The position numbers and the translations under genes are program-made. From Rhizobium leguminosarum (GTDB taxonomy: Bacteria > Pseudomonadota > Alphaproteobacteria > Rhizobiales > Rhizobiaceae), in assembly GCF_017876795.1 (NCBI RefSeq), contig NZ_JAGIOR010000001.1:4304501-4368500 (forward strand): a stretch of DNA of 64,000 nucleotides. The letters are read 5' to 3'. Positions within the stretch are counted from its first letter, which is position 1; each line of letters starts with the position of its first letter. The notes beneath the pieces are model-generated. The model was not told where the DNA came from, searched no databases, and saw only the letters and a program-made list of their open reading frames with translations. Shown one piece after another: positions 45,876 to 53,302 of this stretch.

Positions 45876-46406
45876 CTAGATGCTGCTCGGCCGCGCCGTC
45901 GTCGAATTGCTCGCCGACGACAAAAAATCCTCTTCGGCGGTCGGCAGCTTGCCCTGCGGGGTCAGGTCGTCGACGGCCTTGGGGAGATCGCGGCTCAGCC
46001 GGCCGAGAATCTCCTCATGCGAAAGGCCGGTATTTTGAGCGATTTCGTTCAGAACGTCCGGACCGAGAGCTTCGGCGAGCTGGCCGTCATTGATCTCGGC
46101 ATTCTGGCCGGGCTTGACCCACGAGTCGATCTTGTCGCCGTGGCCGTTCTGCTGAAAGGTTTTGAGGAGATCGCCGAGGCCGCCGCTGACGATGCCGCCG
46201 GAGGTGAGACCGCCGAGAAGACCGCCCAAACCACCCGAGCCGCCCAGCCCGCCGAGGATGCCGCCGAGCCCGCCCGGCTGCTGACCTCCGGCACCGGCCT
46301 GCTGCGGGTTCTGCATGCCGCGCAGCAGTTCTCCGATCTTGTCTCTGTTCTGGTATCCGGCAACGGCGAGAACGGCGAGAAGCGCCTTCAATTGACCGCT
46401 CATCAT
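45876..46406 (-). CDS. YidB/DUF937-like protein
   Basis: 176 aa. A Gly-rich flexible centre (GGLGGILGGLGGSGGLGGLL) is followed by KIDSWVKPGQNAEINDGQLAEALGPDVLNEIAQNTGLSHEEILGRLS, the conserved YidB/DUF937 helical domain; the end is Ser/Thr-rich. Function unknown; widespread in proteobacteria. GGAGG seven bases before the ATG at 46406 sets the start. It lies 88 bp from the right end of IS copy 2. Confidence 0.85.
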   Translation of the reverse strand: MMSGQLKALLAVLAVAGYQNRDKIGELLRGMQNPQQAGAGGQQPGGLGGILGGLGGSGGLGGLLGGLTSGGIVSGGLGDLLKTFQQNGHGDKIDSWVKPGQNAEINDGQLAEALGPDVLNEIAQNTGLSHEEILGRLSRDLPKAVDDLTPQGKLPTAEEDFLSSASNSTTARPSSI

Positions 46407-46860
46407 GATGAATCCTCCCATGGTTTAAACGACTGCAGCCGACCCAAGCAGAGTGCTGCATGGGCAGCAATGTCCAGAGCGCCCAAAGGTTCCGCAGGCA
46501 TCGGAACAACGGCCGTCTTCTCTCTATCGCAAGGCTTTGCCGTCTATCCCGCCGCTCACGTCGCGGTCAGATTTCCGGGCAGCCGCGCCGGTTTGCAAAG
46601 GTCATCCGCTCCGGTCCACGCCGCGTCATCCCGTGGACGACGATGCTGCGCGGCGACATGCGGACGATCTGCGCCCGGCGAAGTCCCTCGCTGCGCAAAC
46701 CCAACCTCGCCATGCAGATTTTGTTCCTTGGAGGGAGGAGGAGCCGGCGCCGCTTTCAATCCAAAATCACCCTATCGGCACCGCAGTTTGGATGCTGAAA
46801 AAGCAATATCTCAGCCCATGCGTCCGCCGTGAGAACTCTCGCGCGCCATCGCAAAATAAT
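46407..46860. other. 454-bp intergenic region without a credible gene
   Basis: All frames here lack ribosome sites and domain similarity. The 3' end carries the operator of the ArsR gene that follows. Confidence 0.5.
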
Positions 46861-46861
46861 T

Positions 46862-46889
46862 AGTCTTGACTCATCAATTAGTCCAGACT
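46862..46889. promoter_or_regulatory. paired ArsR-type operator
   Basis: AGTC-TT-GACT (46862-46871) and AGTC-CA-GACT (46880-46889): two perfect small palindromes 18 bases apart centre to centre, just upstream of the ArsR/AHSA1 operon. Confidence 0.65.
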
Positions 46890-46900
46890 ATTGCTTTCTC

Positions 46901-47230
46901 ATGATCGAAACCGCCTCCATCACCGCCGTCATGCGCGCCCTTGCCGATCCCACCCGGCGGGCCGTGTTCGAACTGATCGTCCGCTCCGACGAGATCACCG
47001 TCGTCGAACTGACGCGTGCAGGCCACGTCACCCAAGGCGCTGTTTCCCAACACCTCAAGGCGCTGAAGCAGGCGGGCCTAGTCGCCGAGCGTCCCGAAGG
47101 CCGCAAGGTCTATTACCGCGCCGCCCCTGATGGCCTCGAGCCGCTTGTCGACTGGATGAGCCATTACGGCCTCTTCTGGCGCGAACGCTTTGCCGATCTC
47201 AGAACATTGCTGAAGGAAATCGATCCATGA
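46901..47230 (+). CDS. ArsR family transcriptional regulator (AHSA1-linked type)
   Basis: 109 aa winged helix: AVMRALADPTRRAVFELIV, then TRAGHVTQGAVSQHLKALKQAGLVAERPEGRKVYYRA, ending with WMSHYGLFWRERFADLRTLL, the subgroup that pairs with SRPBCC/AHSA1 proteins and lacks metal-binding cysteines. It overlaps the next gene by ATGA, so translation is coupled. Two symmetric sites upstream suggest autorepression. The start at 46901 fits the family; the extension to 46829 would cross the operator. Confidence 0.9.
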   Translation: MIETASITAVMRALADPTRRAVFELIVRSDEITVVELTRAGHVTQGAVSQHLKALKQAGLVAERPEGRKVYYRAAPDGLEPLVDWMSHYGLFWRERFADLRTLLKEIDP

Positions 47231-47691
47231 ACGAGACCGCATTGAAGCCCGACACGCAGGAGATCGTCGTCGACGAGATCTTCCCGCACCAGCCGGAGAC
47301 GCTCTGGAAAACGCTGACGACGGCCAGTCTGATGGGCCGCTGGCTGATGGTGCCGGCCGGCTTCGAGCCGGTGGAAGGCAAACGCTTCACCTACCAGACG
47401 ACGCCGGCCGGCGCCTGGGACGGCACCATTCACTGCCAGGTGCTGGAGGTAACGGAAAACGAACGTATGTCCTATGCCTGGAAAGGCGGGCATGCTGAGA
47501 ACGCCGGATATGGCTCGCCGCTCGACACCGTGGTCACCTTCATCCTGACCAGGGTCGAAAACGGCACGCGGCTGCGCCTCATCCATTCCGGCTTCGTGCT
47601 GCCGAGGAATGAGACCGCCTTCCAGAAAATGGGCGAAGGCTGGAAGAAGGTCGTCCAGAACATCGGCGCCATCGCCGACGGCAAGAACTGA
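47227..47691 (+). CDS. SRPBCC / AHSA1-domain protein
   Basis: 154 aa. Typical AHSA1 start: IVVDEIFPHQPETLWKTLTTASLMGRWLM, later TPAGAWDGTIHCQVLEVTENERMSYAWKGG and a C-terminal long helix (TAFQKMGEGWKKVVQNI). The START-like fold binds hydrophobic ligands; specific role unknown. It is co-transcribed with its ArsR regulator, with a 4-bp overlap. Confidence 0.9.
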   Translation: MNETALKPDTQEIVVDEIFPHQPETLWKTLTTASLMGRWLMVPAGFEPVEGKRFTYQTTPAGAWDGTIHCQVLEVTENERMSYAWKGGHAENAGYGSPLDTVVTFILTRVENGTRLRLIHSGFVLPRNETAFQKMGEGWKKVVQNIGAIADGKN

Positions 47692-47734
47692 GGCGACCAA
47701 CCGTCGTCCGACAACCCCTGACCTGGAGAGAGAC

Positions 47735-48151
47735 ATGAGCAAGCCCTACACCGGCGGCTGCGCCTGCGGTGCGATTCATTATGAGATCGCAGCCGAACCG
47801 ATCGCCATGAACGACTGCCAGTGCCGCGACTGCCAGAAGACGAGCGGCACCGGGCACGGCTCCTATCTGACCTTCCCGAGCCGGCAGGCGGTAAAGCTCG
47901 AAGGCCAGGCGACGCATTGGGACATGGTCGCCGACAATGGCAACGTCAAGACCCGCGGCTTTTGCCCCGCCTGCGGCGCGCCGGTCTATCTGACCTTCTC
48001 CTATATGCCCGACTTCTTCACCATCCACGCTGCCAGCCTCGACGATCCCAAACGATACCAGCCCGAGATGGTGACCTACACCCGGAGCGGCCTTGGCTGG
48101 GACCAGGTCGATCCGGCCGCGGCGAAATTCGAAACGATGCCGCCGATGTGA
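47735..48151 (+). CDS. GFA family (glutathione-dependent formaldehyde-activating-like) protein
   Basis: 138 aa with the zinc-binding cysteine pattern of the family: GGCACGAIHYE, CQCRDCQKTSG and GFCPACGAPVY. Only Gfa of Paracoccus is tied to formaldehyde; most members have unknown activity. GGAGAGAG precedes the ATG at 47735. It probably belongs to the ArsR-AHSA1 transcript (43-bp gap). Confidence 0.9.
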   Translation: MSKPYTGGCACGAIHYEIAAEPIAMNDCQCRDCQKTSGTGHGSYLTFPSRQAVKLEGQATHWDMVADNGNVKTRGFCPACGAPVYLTFSYMPDFFTIHAASLDDPKRYQPEMVTYTRSGLGWDQVDPAAAKFETMPPM

Positions 48152-48341
48152 GGCTGGGCGGCGGCTCTCGCAAAAATAGTGCAGTCGGGGGTCGATCGTC
48201 GCGGGCCGGTGAGCGAAGTCGGCTCACGATGTCGTCGCTGAGGGCGGGCGGGCGTGCGCGGTCACGGCGCCCGGTGAAAGCTGGGCACCACATCTCGCCA
48301 ATCTACCGCAAAATTGCCTTTGACATTTTGCTGCGCACAAT

Positions 48342-48375
48342 ATAGCCATATGGTTATATAGCTACATGGTGATAT
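48342..48375. promoter_or_regulatory. ArsR-type operator pair at the second ArsR gene
   Basis: ATAGCCATATGGTTAT (48342-48357) is a near-perfect palindrome around CCATATGG. A weaker copy, ATAGCTACATGGTGATAT, follows directly to the start codon. Such sites fit autorepression. Confidence 0.65.
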
Positions 48376-48726
48376 ATGGACGACAGGCTCGATGCGATTT
48401 TTTCCGCACTCTCCGATCCCACGAGGAGAGCAATTCTTGGGCGGCTTGCTCACGGCAAGGCGACCGTAGCCGAACTCGCTGATCCCTTCGAGTTGTCTCA
48501 GCCTGCCATATCAAAGCATCTCAAGGTCCTGGAACAGGCCGGATTGATCCGCTCTGGCCGTGAAGCGAATTCGCGTCCCCGCGTCCTTGAGCCGGACGCG
48601 TTGAAGACAATCGCTGATTGGATCGCCGATTACAGACGCTTCTGGGATCAAAGCTTTGATCGTCTCGATGACTATCTGTCCAAGGTACAAGGATACGAAA
48701 ATGACAAATCCAGAGACCAACACTGA
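48376..48726 (+). CDS. ArsR family transcriptional regulator (second AHSA1-linked copy)
   Basis: 116 aa: AIFSALSDPTRRAILGRLAHGKATVAELADPFELSQPAISKHLKVLEQAGLIRSGREA, then WIADYRRFWDQSFDRLDDYL, again the AHSA1-associated subgroup without metal cysteines. It overlaps the next gene by 26 bp. The region before it (48152-48341) holds only the promoter and operator. Confidence 0.92.
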   Translation: MDDRLDAIFSALSDPTRRAILGRLAHGKATVAELADPFELSQPAISKHLKVLEQAGLIRSGREANSRPRVLEPDALKTIADWIADYRRFWDQSFDRLDDYLSKVQGYENDKSRDQH

Positions 48727-49186
48727 CAACACCCGCGACCTGGTTCTTGTGCGAAAGTTCGATGCCCCATGCGATCTCGTTTTCAGGGCATGGACCGACC
48801 CGAAAGCGTTGGCGCAGTGGAGTGGTCCTCACGGTTTCAAGGCGGTGGGCGACCAGCTTGAAGTCTGGCCCGGCGGTAGACACCGCGCCTGTCTGATCGC
48901 GCCAGATGGAGAAGAGCACTGGGTTGGCGGAAAATACCTGGAGGTCGAGCCGCCACATAGGCTTGTCTTCACACATGCCTGGGAGAGCGAAACCGGCGAA
49001 AACAGCCCGGAAACGGTCGTCACCATCACGTTGAGGGAAAGCGGCGGAGGCACGGAAATGACTTTTCGGCAGACTGGATTTGAAAGCGCGTCATCACTTG
49101 AGGGTCATGAAGCCGGTTGGTCGCAAAGCCTCGAGCGATTGGGCGTTTTTCTGGGGACTGAATCCGAAGGACCGGATCATGCGTAA
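48701..49186 (+). CDS. SRPBCC / AHSA1-domain protein
   Basis: 161 aa: LVLVRKFDAPCDLVFRAWTDPKALAQWSGPHGF, EVWPGGRHRACLIAPDGEEHWVGGKYLEVEPPHRLVFTHAW and the C-terminal helix ESASSLEGHEAGWSQSLERL. It is the second ArsR-AHSA1 pair within 2 kb, clearly diverged from the first and so not a recent duplicate. The start at 48701 has AAGGA upstream. Confidence 0.9.
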   Translation: MTNPETNTDNTRDLVLVRKFDAPCDLVFRAWTDPKALAQWSGPHGFKAVGDQLEVWPGGRHRACLIAPDGEEHWVGGKYLEVEPPHRLVFTHAWESETGENSPETVVTITLRESGGGTEMTFRQTGFESASSLEGHEAGWSQSLERLGVFLGTESEGPDHA

Positions 49187-49193
49187 GGCGGCG

Positions 49194-49799
49194 ATGAAGC
49201 TTTACTATTACGAGACGCTCAATCCTCGGAAGGCCTGCGCCGCCGCTCGTTTTCTGAAAGCCGACGTCGAGTTCGTCAGGATTGACCTGGCAAGCGGAGA
49301 ACAGCGCACCGCAGAATTCCTGGCGCTTAACCCGAACGGGAAAGTTCCGGTGCTGCAGGATGATGCCGGAAGCTTATGGGAAGCGAATGCCATCATGTGC
49401 AGGCTGTCCGACACAGTCGCATCGGATTTCTGGCCGCATGACCACCGGCAGATCGACGTGCTTCGCTGGTTGAGTTGGGATGCCGGTCATTTCACCCGGC
49501 ACGGGGCAACGCTGTGGTTTGAAACCTTGATCAAGCCGTTGTTCGGCGGGAAGCCTGACGTCGCCGCGATCGAAGATGCGAAGACGAATTTTCGACTCCA
49601 TGCTCGCGTACTCGACGACCATTTGGCCACCAACAGCGTCGCAGTCGGGGAGACACTGACTGTGGCAGATTTCGCATTGGCCGCTGCACTTCCTTTTGCG
49701 ACCGCTGCTGGGATTCCACTCACCGAGTTTCGGCATATCCAATCGTGGTATGGACGGCTTGAAGAACTGGATGCGTGGCGAAACCCTTTCCCGGCGTAG
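49194..49799 (+). CDS. glutathione S-transferase family protein
   Basis: 201 aa. MKLYYYETLNPRKACAAARFL, LNPNGKVPVLQDDAGSLWEANAIMCRL and GETLTVADFALAAALPFA are GST blocks. Two starts are possible. The ATG at 49179 overlaps the AHSA1 gene by 8 bp; the ATG at 49194 has AAGG five bases before and begins exactly at the thioredoxin fold, and is preferred. It is probably the third gene of the ArsR-AHSA1-GST operon. Confidence 0.88.
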   Translation: MKLYYYETLNPRKACAAARFLKADVEFVRIDLASGEQRTAEFLALNPNGKVPVLQDDAGSLWEANAIMCRLSDTVASDFWPHDHRQIDVLRWLSWDAGHFTRHGATLWFETLIKPLFGGKPDVAAIEDAKTNFRLHARVLDDHLATNSVAVGETLTVADFALAAALPFATAAGIPLTEFRHIQSWYGRLEELDAWRNPFPA

Positions 49800-49892
49800 G
49801 ACGGCACGGGCGAACCACGGTGCTTGGCGCCAATGGTGCTGGATAGGCATATGCGCGCGCCCGGTAAAGGCGCGCGCAATCATCAGCCAGCC

Positions 49893-50639
49893 TTAACGAA
49901 AACCGCCGCTGGCATTCAGCCGTTCGCCGGTCAGCCAACGGGCGTCGTCGGAAGCGAGGAAGACCGCGACGCCGGCAATATCGTCTGGCTGGCCGACGCG
50001 GCCGAGCGGCGTCTGGCCAACGATGACCTGCTCGAAATCCGAGCCGATGACGCCGGCCGTATGCGTCCCTTCGGTCTCGACCATTCCCGGCAGGATGGCG
50101 TTGACACGGATTTTGCGCGGGCCGAGTTCCTTGGCAAGCACGCTGTTGATGCCCTCGACGGCGCCCTTGGTGCCGGTGTAGACGGCAGAGGCCGGCGGCG
50201 CCATGCTGGTGACCACCGAGGAGATGTTGATGACGCTGCTGCCCTCGCCGAGATGCTTGACCGCCGCCTGGGTGGTCAAGAGAACGCCGAGAACGTTGAC
50301 GTCGAAGATGCGGCGATAATGTTCCTCGGTCACCTCCTCGATCGGCGCGAATTCGTAGACGCCGGAGTTGTTGACCAGCACGTCGAGCTTGCCGAATTCC
50401 TTGACGGCGGCATCGACCAGGCCCTGCGCCTGCTCGGCCTTGGAAACATCGCCCTGTACCGCGATCGCCTTGCCGCCGGCGGCGCTGATCGCCTCAACCA
50501 CGGCGTCGGCTCCGGCCTTGCTCGAAGCGTAATTCACCACCACTTGCGCACCTTCAGCCGCAAGGGCCTTGGCAATCGCGGCGCCAATGCCTTTGGAGGC
50601 CCCGGTTACCACAGCGACCTTTCCCGTGAGCTTAGCCAT
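49893..50639 (-). CDS. short-chain dehydrogenase/reductase (SDR)
   Basis: 248 aa classical SDR: VAVVTGASKGIGAAIAKAL (T-G-x-x-x-G-x-G), NNSG (for NNAG), catalytic S-x12-Y-x-x-x-K around INISSVVTSMAPPASAVYTGTKGAVEG, and a C-terminal WLTGERLNASGG. It is similar to 3-oxoacyl-ACP reductases, but isolated from fatty acid genes. AAGGA seven bases before the ATG at 50639 sets the start. It is divergent from an ArsR-type gene with a shared palindrome. Confidence 0.92.
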   Translation of the reverse strand: MAKLTGKVAVVTGASKGIGAAIAKALAAEGAQVVVNYASSKAGADAVVEAISAAGGKAIAVQGDVSKAEQAQGLVDAAVKEFGKLDVLVNNSGVYEFAPIEEVTEEHYRRIFDVNVLGVLLTTQAAVKHLGEGSSVINISSVVTSMAPPASAVYTGTKGAVEGINSVLAKELGPRKIRVNAILPGMVETEGTHTAGVIGSDFEQVIVGQTPLGRVGQPDDIAGVAVFLASDDARWLTGERLNASGGFR

Positions 50640-50684
50640 ATCCAATTCCTTCTGACCCGGACTGCCGTCGAAACTGACGGCCTT

Positions 50685-50710
50685 GTTCCGTAGTTCAGAA
50701 ATTCGGAACT
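50685..50710. promoter_or_regulatory. palindromic operator between the SDR and HTH genes
   Basis: GTTCCG (50685) pairs with CGGAAC (50704), and inside it AGTTC pairs with GAACT, giving interleaved symmetry in the middle of the divergent promoter region. Confidence 0.55.
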
Positions 50711-50746
50711 GTTGATCTTAATGTCAAGGGTCGCTATATAAAATTC

Positions 50747-51091
50747 ATGAGACCGCTCTTTCACCCAGCATTAGAGGACATTCGCCCCGAAGCGGTCCTT
50801 TATGCGCTTTCCGATCCGGAGCGCGCCGCAATATTCGCCTGGCTTTCCGGCGCCGGCTGCGGCGGGACCTGTTCTGCGCTGGGCCAGCTCGGCGAGCGGG
50901 TCATCCCGAAGTCGTCGCTGTCGAACCACTTCAAGGTGCTGCGCGAGTCCGGGCTGATCCTCAGCGAGCGCCAGGGCGTGGAGATGCGCAATCAAACCCG
51001 CTGCGCCGAGCTGGACGAACGCTTCCCGGGCCTGATCAAGGCCATTCTGACGGCTTACAAACAGCTTCCCGACCAGCCGAAGGCGGATTGA
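50747..51091 (+). CDS. ArsR-like helix-turn-helix regulator
   Basis: 114 aa. EAVLYALSDPERAAIFAWLSGAGCGGTCSALGQL, then SSLSNHFKVLRESGLILSERQGVEMRNQTRCAELDERFPGLI: a winged helix with two cysteines near helix 2, typical of regulators paired with a divergent SDR. It is the likely repressor of the SDR gene and itself. Confidence 0.88.
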   Translation: MRPLFHPALEDIRPEAVLYALSDPERAAIFAWLSGAGCGGTCSALGQLGERVIPKSSLSNHFKVLRESGLILSERQGVEMRNQTRCAELDERFPGLIKAILTAYKQLPDQPKAD

Positions 51092-51230
51092 ACCGTCGGC
51101 AGGCCGCTTGGCGACACCGCGCGCCCGCCTTGCACTCCAGGCCCCCCATCGAGAACCACAGCTCGCGCCGCGGCCATTCTATCCGCTGGTCGTGACTCTT
51201 TGTTGCGGAGCCCGCAATGCTCGAACAGAT

Positions 51231-51638
51231 TCACTCTTCGGCATGACGCTCAATCGCTTCGGCCAGACCGATCCAGTGCGGACGACTATTCCACCAATGA
51301 ACATGATCCGGCGCGGGAAAGGACGGATCAGCGAACGTGCCGCCCGCAATGACGACCGAACCGGGGAAGTATGCTCCGGATTTCGAAAATCCACCGCCAC
51401 CGCAGATCCGGCAAAACGCTTTCATCACATCAGCTGTGCTTTCGCCCTGCGGATACCATACGGAATAGTCTCCGGAAACAACCCGGACATTCTCCTCGCG
51501 GAACCATACATTGTGTGAAAGCGCGCTGCCGGATGCACGCTGACAACGTCTGCAGGTGCATATGTGGTTGTGCAAAGGATCGCCATCGACCTCCAGGGAC
51601 AGGGCGCCGCAGCTACACTTGGCATGAAAGATCGGCAT
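51231..51638 (-). CDS. GFA family protein
   Basis: 135 aa. Cysteine ligands are in AKCSCGALSLEV, HICTCRRCQRASG and AFCRICGGGGF, the GFA zinc pattern; the ending WWNSRPHWIGLAEAIERH fits the family. It is the second GFA protein of the window, diverged from that at 47735. The start at 51638 matches the domain start, with GGAA upstream; longer frames add unrelated residues. Confidence 0.87.
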   Translation of the reverse strand: MPIFHAKCSCGALSLEVDGDPLHNHICTCRRCQRASGSALSHNVWFREENVRVVSGDYSVWYPQGESTADVMKAFCRICGGGGFSKSGAYFPGSVVIAGGTFADPSFPAPDHVHWWNSRPHWIGLAEAIERHAEE

Positions 51639-51846
51639 GTGATTGTTCCGTGTTGACAGACGGTTGTCGATCTTACGGTTCTGCAATCGATAAGGTCCAT
51701 CGGAAATTTTCAAGCCTTTCGATGCGAGATCGTCAGTCCGGTTAGATCCCCCTGCAGCCGCGCACAATTTCATGCTGCTCGCGGGCCAGTCCACTGGCTC
51801 GCGAACTTGCTTCGCTTTCGAAACCTGTCGGGCTGCAGTCTCACCT

Positions 51847-52335
51847 CTAGTCCAGAACGACGACGGCTTCGACCTCGAAGAACATGGGGTCGATCGCCAG
51901 CCTGGGAACGGGAATCAAAGTCTGCGCCGGCAGGGCTGCGCCGAACATCTCCTTGACGTTCTCCGTCAACACCTGAAGCTTGGACATATCGTGATCGACC
52001 ACGAAGACCGTCAGCTTGGCGACCTGATCGGGCCGGGCGCCAAGCGCATCGAGGGCGCTGCGCAGATTGGCATAGGCCTGCTTCACCTGGACGGCAAAGT
52101 CGGGCGACAGGGCTCCGCTGCTGTCCTGGCCGCCCTGCCCTGAGATATAGGCCAGCCGGCCTTGCCTCGGCACGATCACTGCCGTGCTGTAGCCGTTCGG
52201 CGAGGGATCGTAGAGGTTTTTCGGATTGACGATGGTCAGCTTGAGATTGGTCTCATTGGCTGTCGTTTTAGCGGGAATTCCAACGGTCATGATGATGAGC
52301 CCTCCGATGAGCAGATGCGTGATTGCGCGTGACAT
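51847..52335 (-). CDS. exported RidA/YjgF-family protein
   Basis: 162 aa. An N-terminal hydrophobic stretch with an Ala-rich end (THLLIGGLIIMTVGIPAKTTA) looks like a signal peptide, unusual for RidA. The rest is the RidA trimer fold: GYSTAVIVPRQGRLAYISGQGGQ, LRSALDALGARPDQVAKLTVFV and LIPVPRLAIDPMFFEVEAVVVL. The catalytic Arg of true imine deaminases appears replaced (VPRLAIDP region), so activity is uncertain. It is divergent from a TetR gene with a very long perfect palindrome between them. Confidence 0.87.
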   Translation of the reverse strand: MSRAITHLLIGGLIIMTVGIPAKTTANETNLKLTIVNPKNLYDPSPNGYSTAVIVPRQGRLAYISGQGGQDSSGALSPDFAVQVKQAYANLRSALDALGARPDQVAKLTVFVVDHDMSKLQVLTENVKEMFGAALPAQTLIPVPRLAIDPMFFEVEAVVVLD

Positions 52336-52410
52336 GATTTCTCTTGGGCGTTGAGGACTGAGGGGAACCTCCCCCGCGGCCAGGATTGAACGTCGATTTG
52401 TCGCCTATAC

Positions 52411-52464
52411 GATTGACTCGTACGTTGTACGATTAACTCGCATCGTACAACGTACGAGTCAATC
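52411..52464. promoter_or_regulatory. 23+23-bp perfect inverted repeat between RidA and TetR genes
   Basis: Left arm 52411-52433 starts GATTGACTCGTACGTTGTAC; right arm 52442-52464 is its exact reverse complement; the spacer is eight bases. Each arm also contains CGTACGTTGTACG, itself nearly palindromic, so it may hold two TetR dimers. Confidence 0.8.
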
Positions 52465-52528
52465 CGCCAGCATCGACATTTGCCGCATTGTCGGCTTAAA
52501 TCGACGTTCTGTTCACTAAGGAAATCGG

Positions 52529-53227
52529 ATGGCAGCCAAACGCAGCGGCGCTCGGAGCAAGCAGTCTCAACGGAAAACTCCGTCGCCTCCGGCCGGGCCT
52601 GAACCGCGCAATGAACCGGCTCTTTCTCTCGAACGGATCGTCGCGACGGCGGTCGAACTGCTGGATACCGACGGGGTGGACGGATTGAAGATGCGTCGGC
52701 TGGCCGATCGCCTCGGCGCCGGCGCGATGAGCCTCTATTGGCACGTCGGCAACAAGGAGGAGGTGCTTGATCTGGCGCTCGAATCGGTGCTCGAATATCG
52801 CGGCCCGGCGTCACTCGATGAGTCTCAGGACTGGCGCGGCGACGTCGTTCACATGCTTGAAGACTGGCGCGCCTGTATGCTGCGCCATCCCTGGTCGGCA
52901 TCCCTCCTGCCGCGCCGGGCGCTCGGCCCGAACATCCTTTCTCGCCTGGAACTGCTGAGCAGCACCTTGTCCAGAGCCGGCGTGGCCGACGCCGATTTGA
53001 ACGTCGCGATATGGTCGCTGTGGAACTATGTGATCGGCGCCACCACCACAAGGGCAAGCTTCGAGCTCTCGGACGAGGACAGAGCCGCCGCGCAGCAGCG
53101 CCTCACAGCTCTCAGCCAACACTACCCCACAATCGAACGCTCTCGTCTGCTGCTCGACAATGACTGGGACGGCGCCTTCAGCAAAGGCCTCGACTTCCTG
53201 CTCGATGGCCTCGTTCCCAAACAATGA
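52529..53227 (+). CDS. TetR family regulator with TetR_C-type ligand domain
   Basis: 232 aa. After a basic N-terminus comes the HTH: IVATAVELLDTDGVDGLKMRRLADRLGAGAMSLYWHVGNKEEVLDLAL, the TetR/TetR_C_1 subgroup pattern, followed by a helical ligand-binding domain. It probably represses the divergent RidA gene and itself through the long palindrome 65 bp upstream of its start codon. Confidence 0.92.
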   Translation: MAAKRSGARSKQSQRKTPSPPAGPEPRNEPALSLERIVATAVELLDTDGVDGLKMRRLADRLGAGAMSLYWHVGNKEEVLDLALESVLEYRGPASLDESQDWRGDVVHMLEDWRACMLRHPWSASLLPRRALGPNILSRLELLSSTLSRAGVADADLNVAIWSLWNYVIGATTTRASFELSDEDRAAAQQRLTALSQHYPTIERSRLLLDNDWDGAFSKGLDFLLDGLVPKQ

Positions 53228-53302
53228 ATTTTCGCCACTTCCTGCCGGTTTGAAGCAGCCATTGCAGAAGACGCGGCGCGGGCTAACGCGCGTCGCATCC
53301 GC

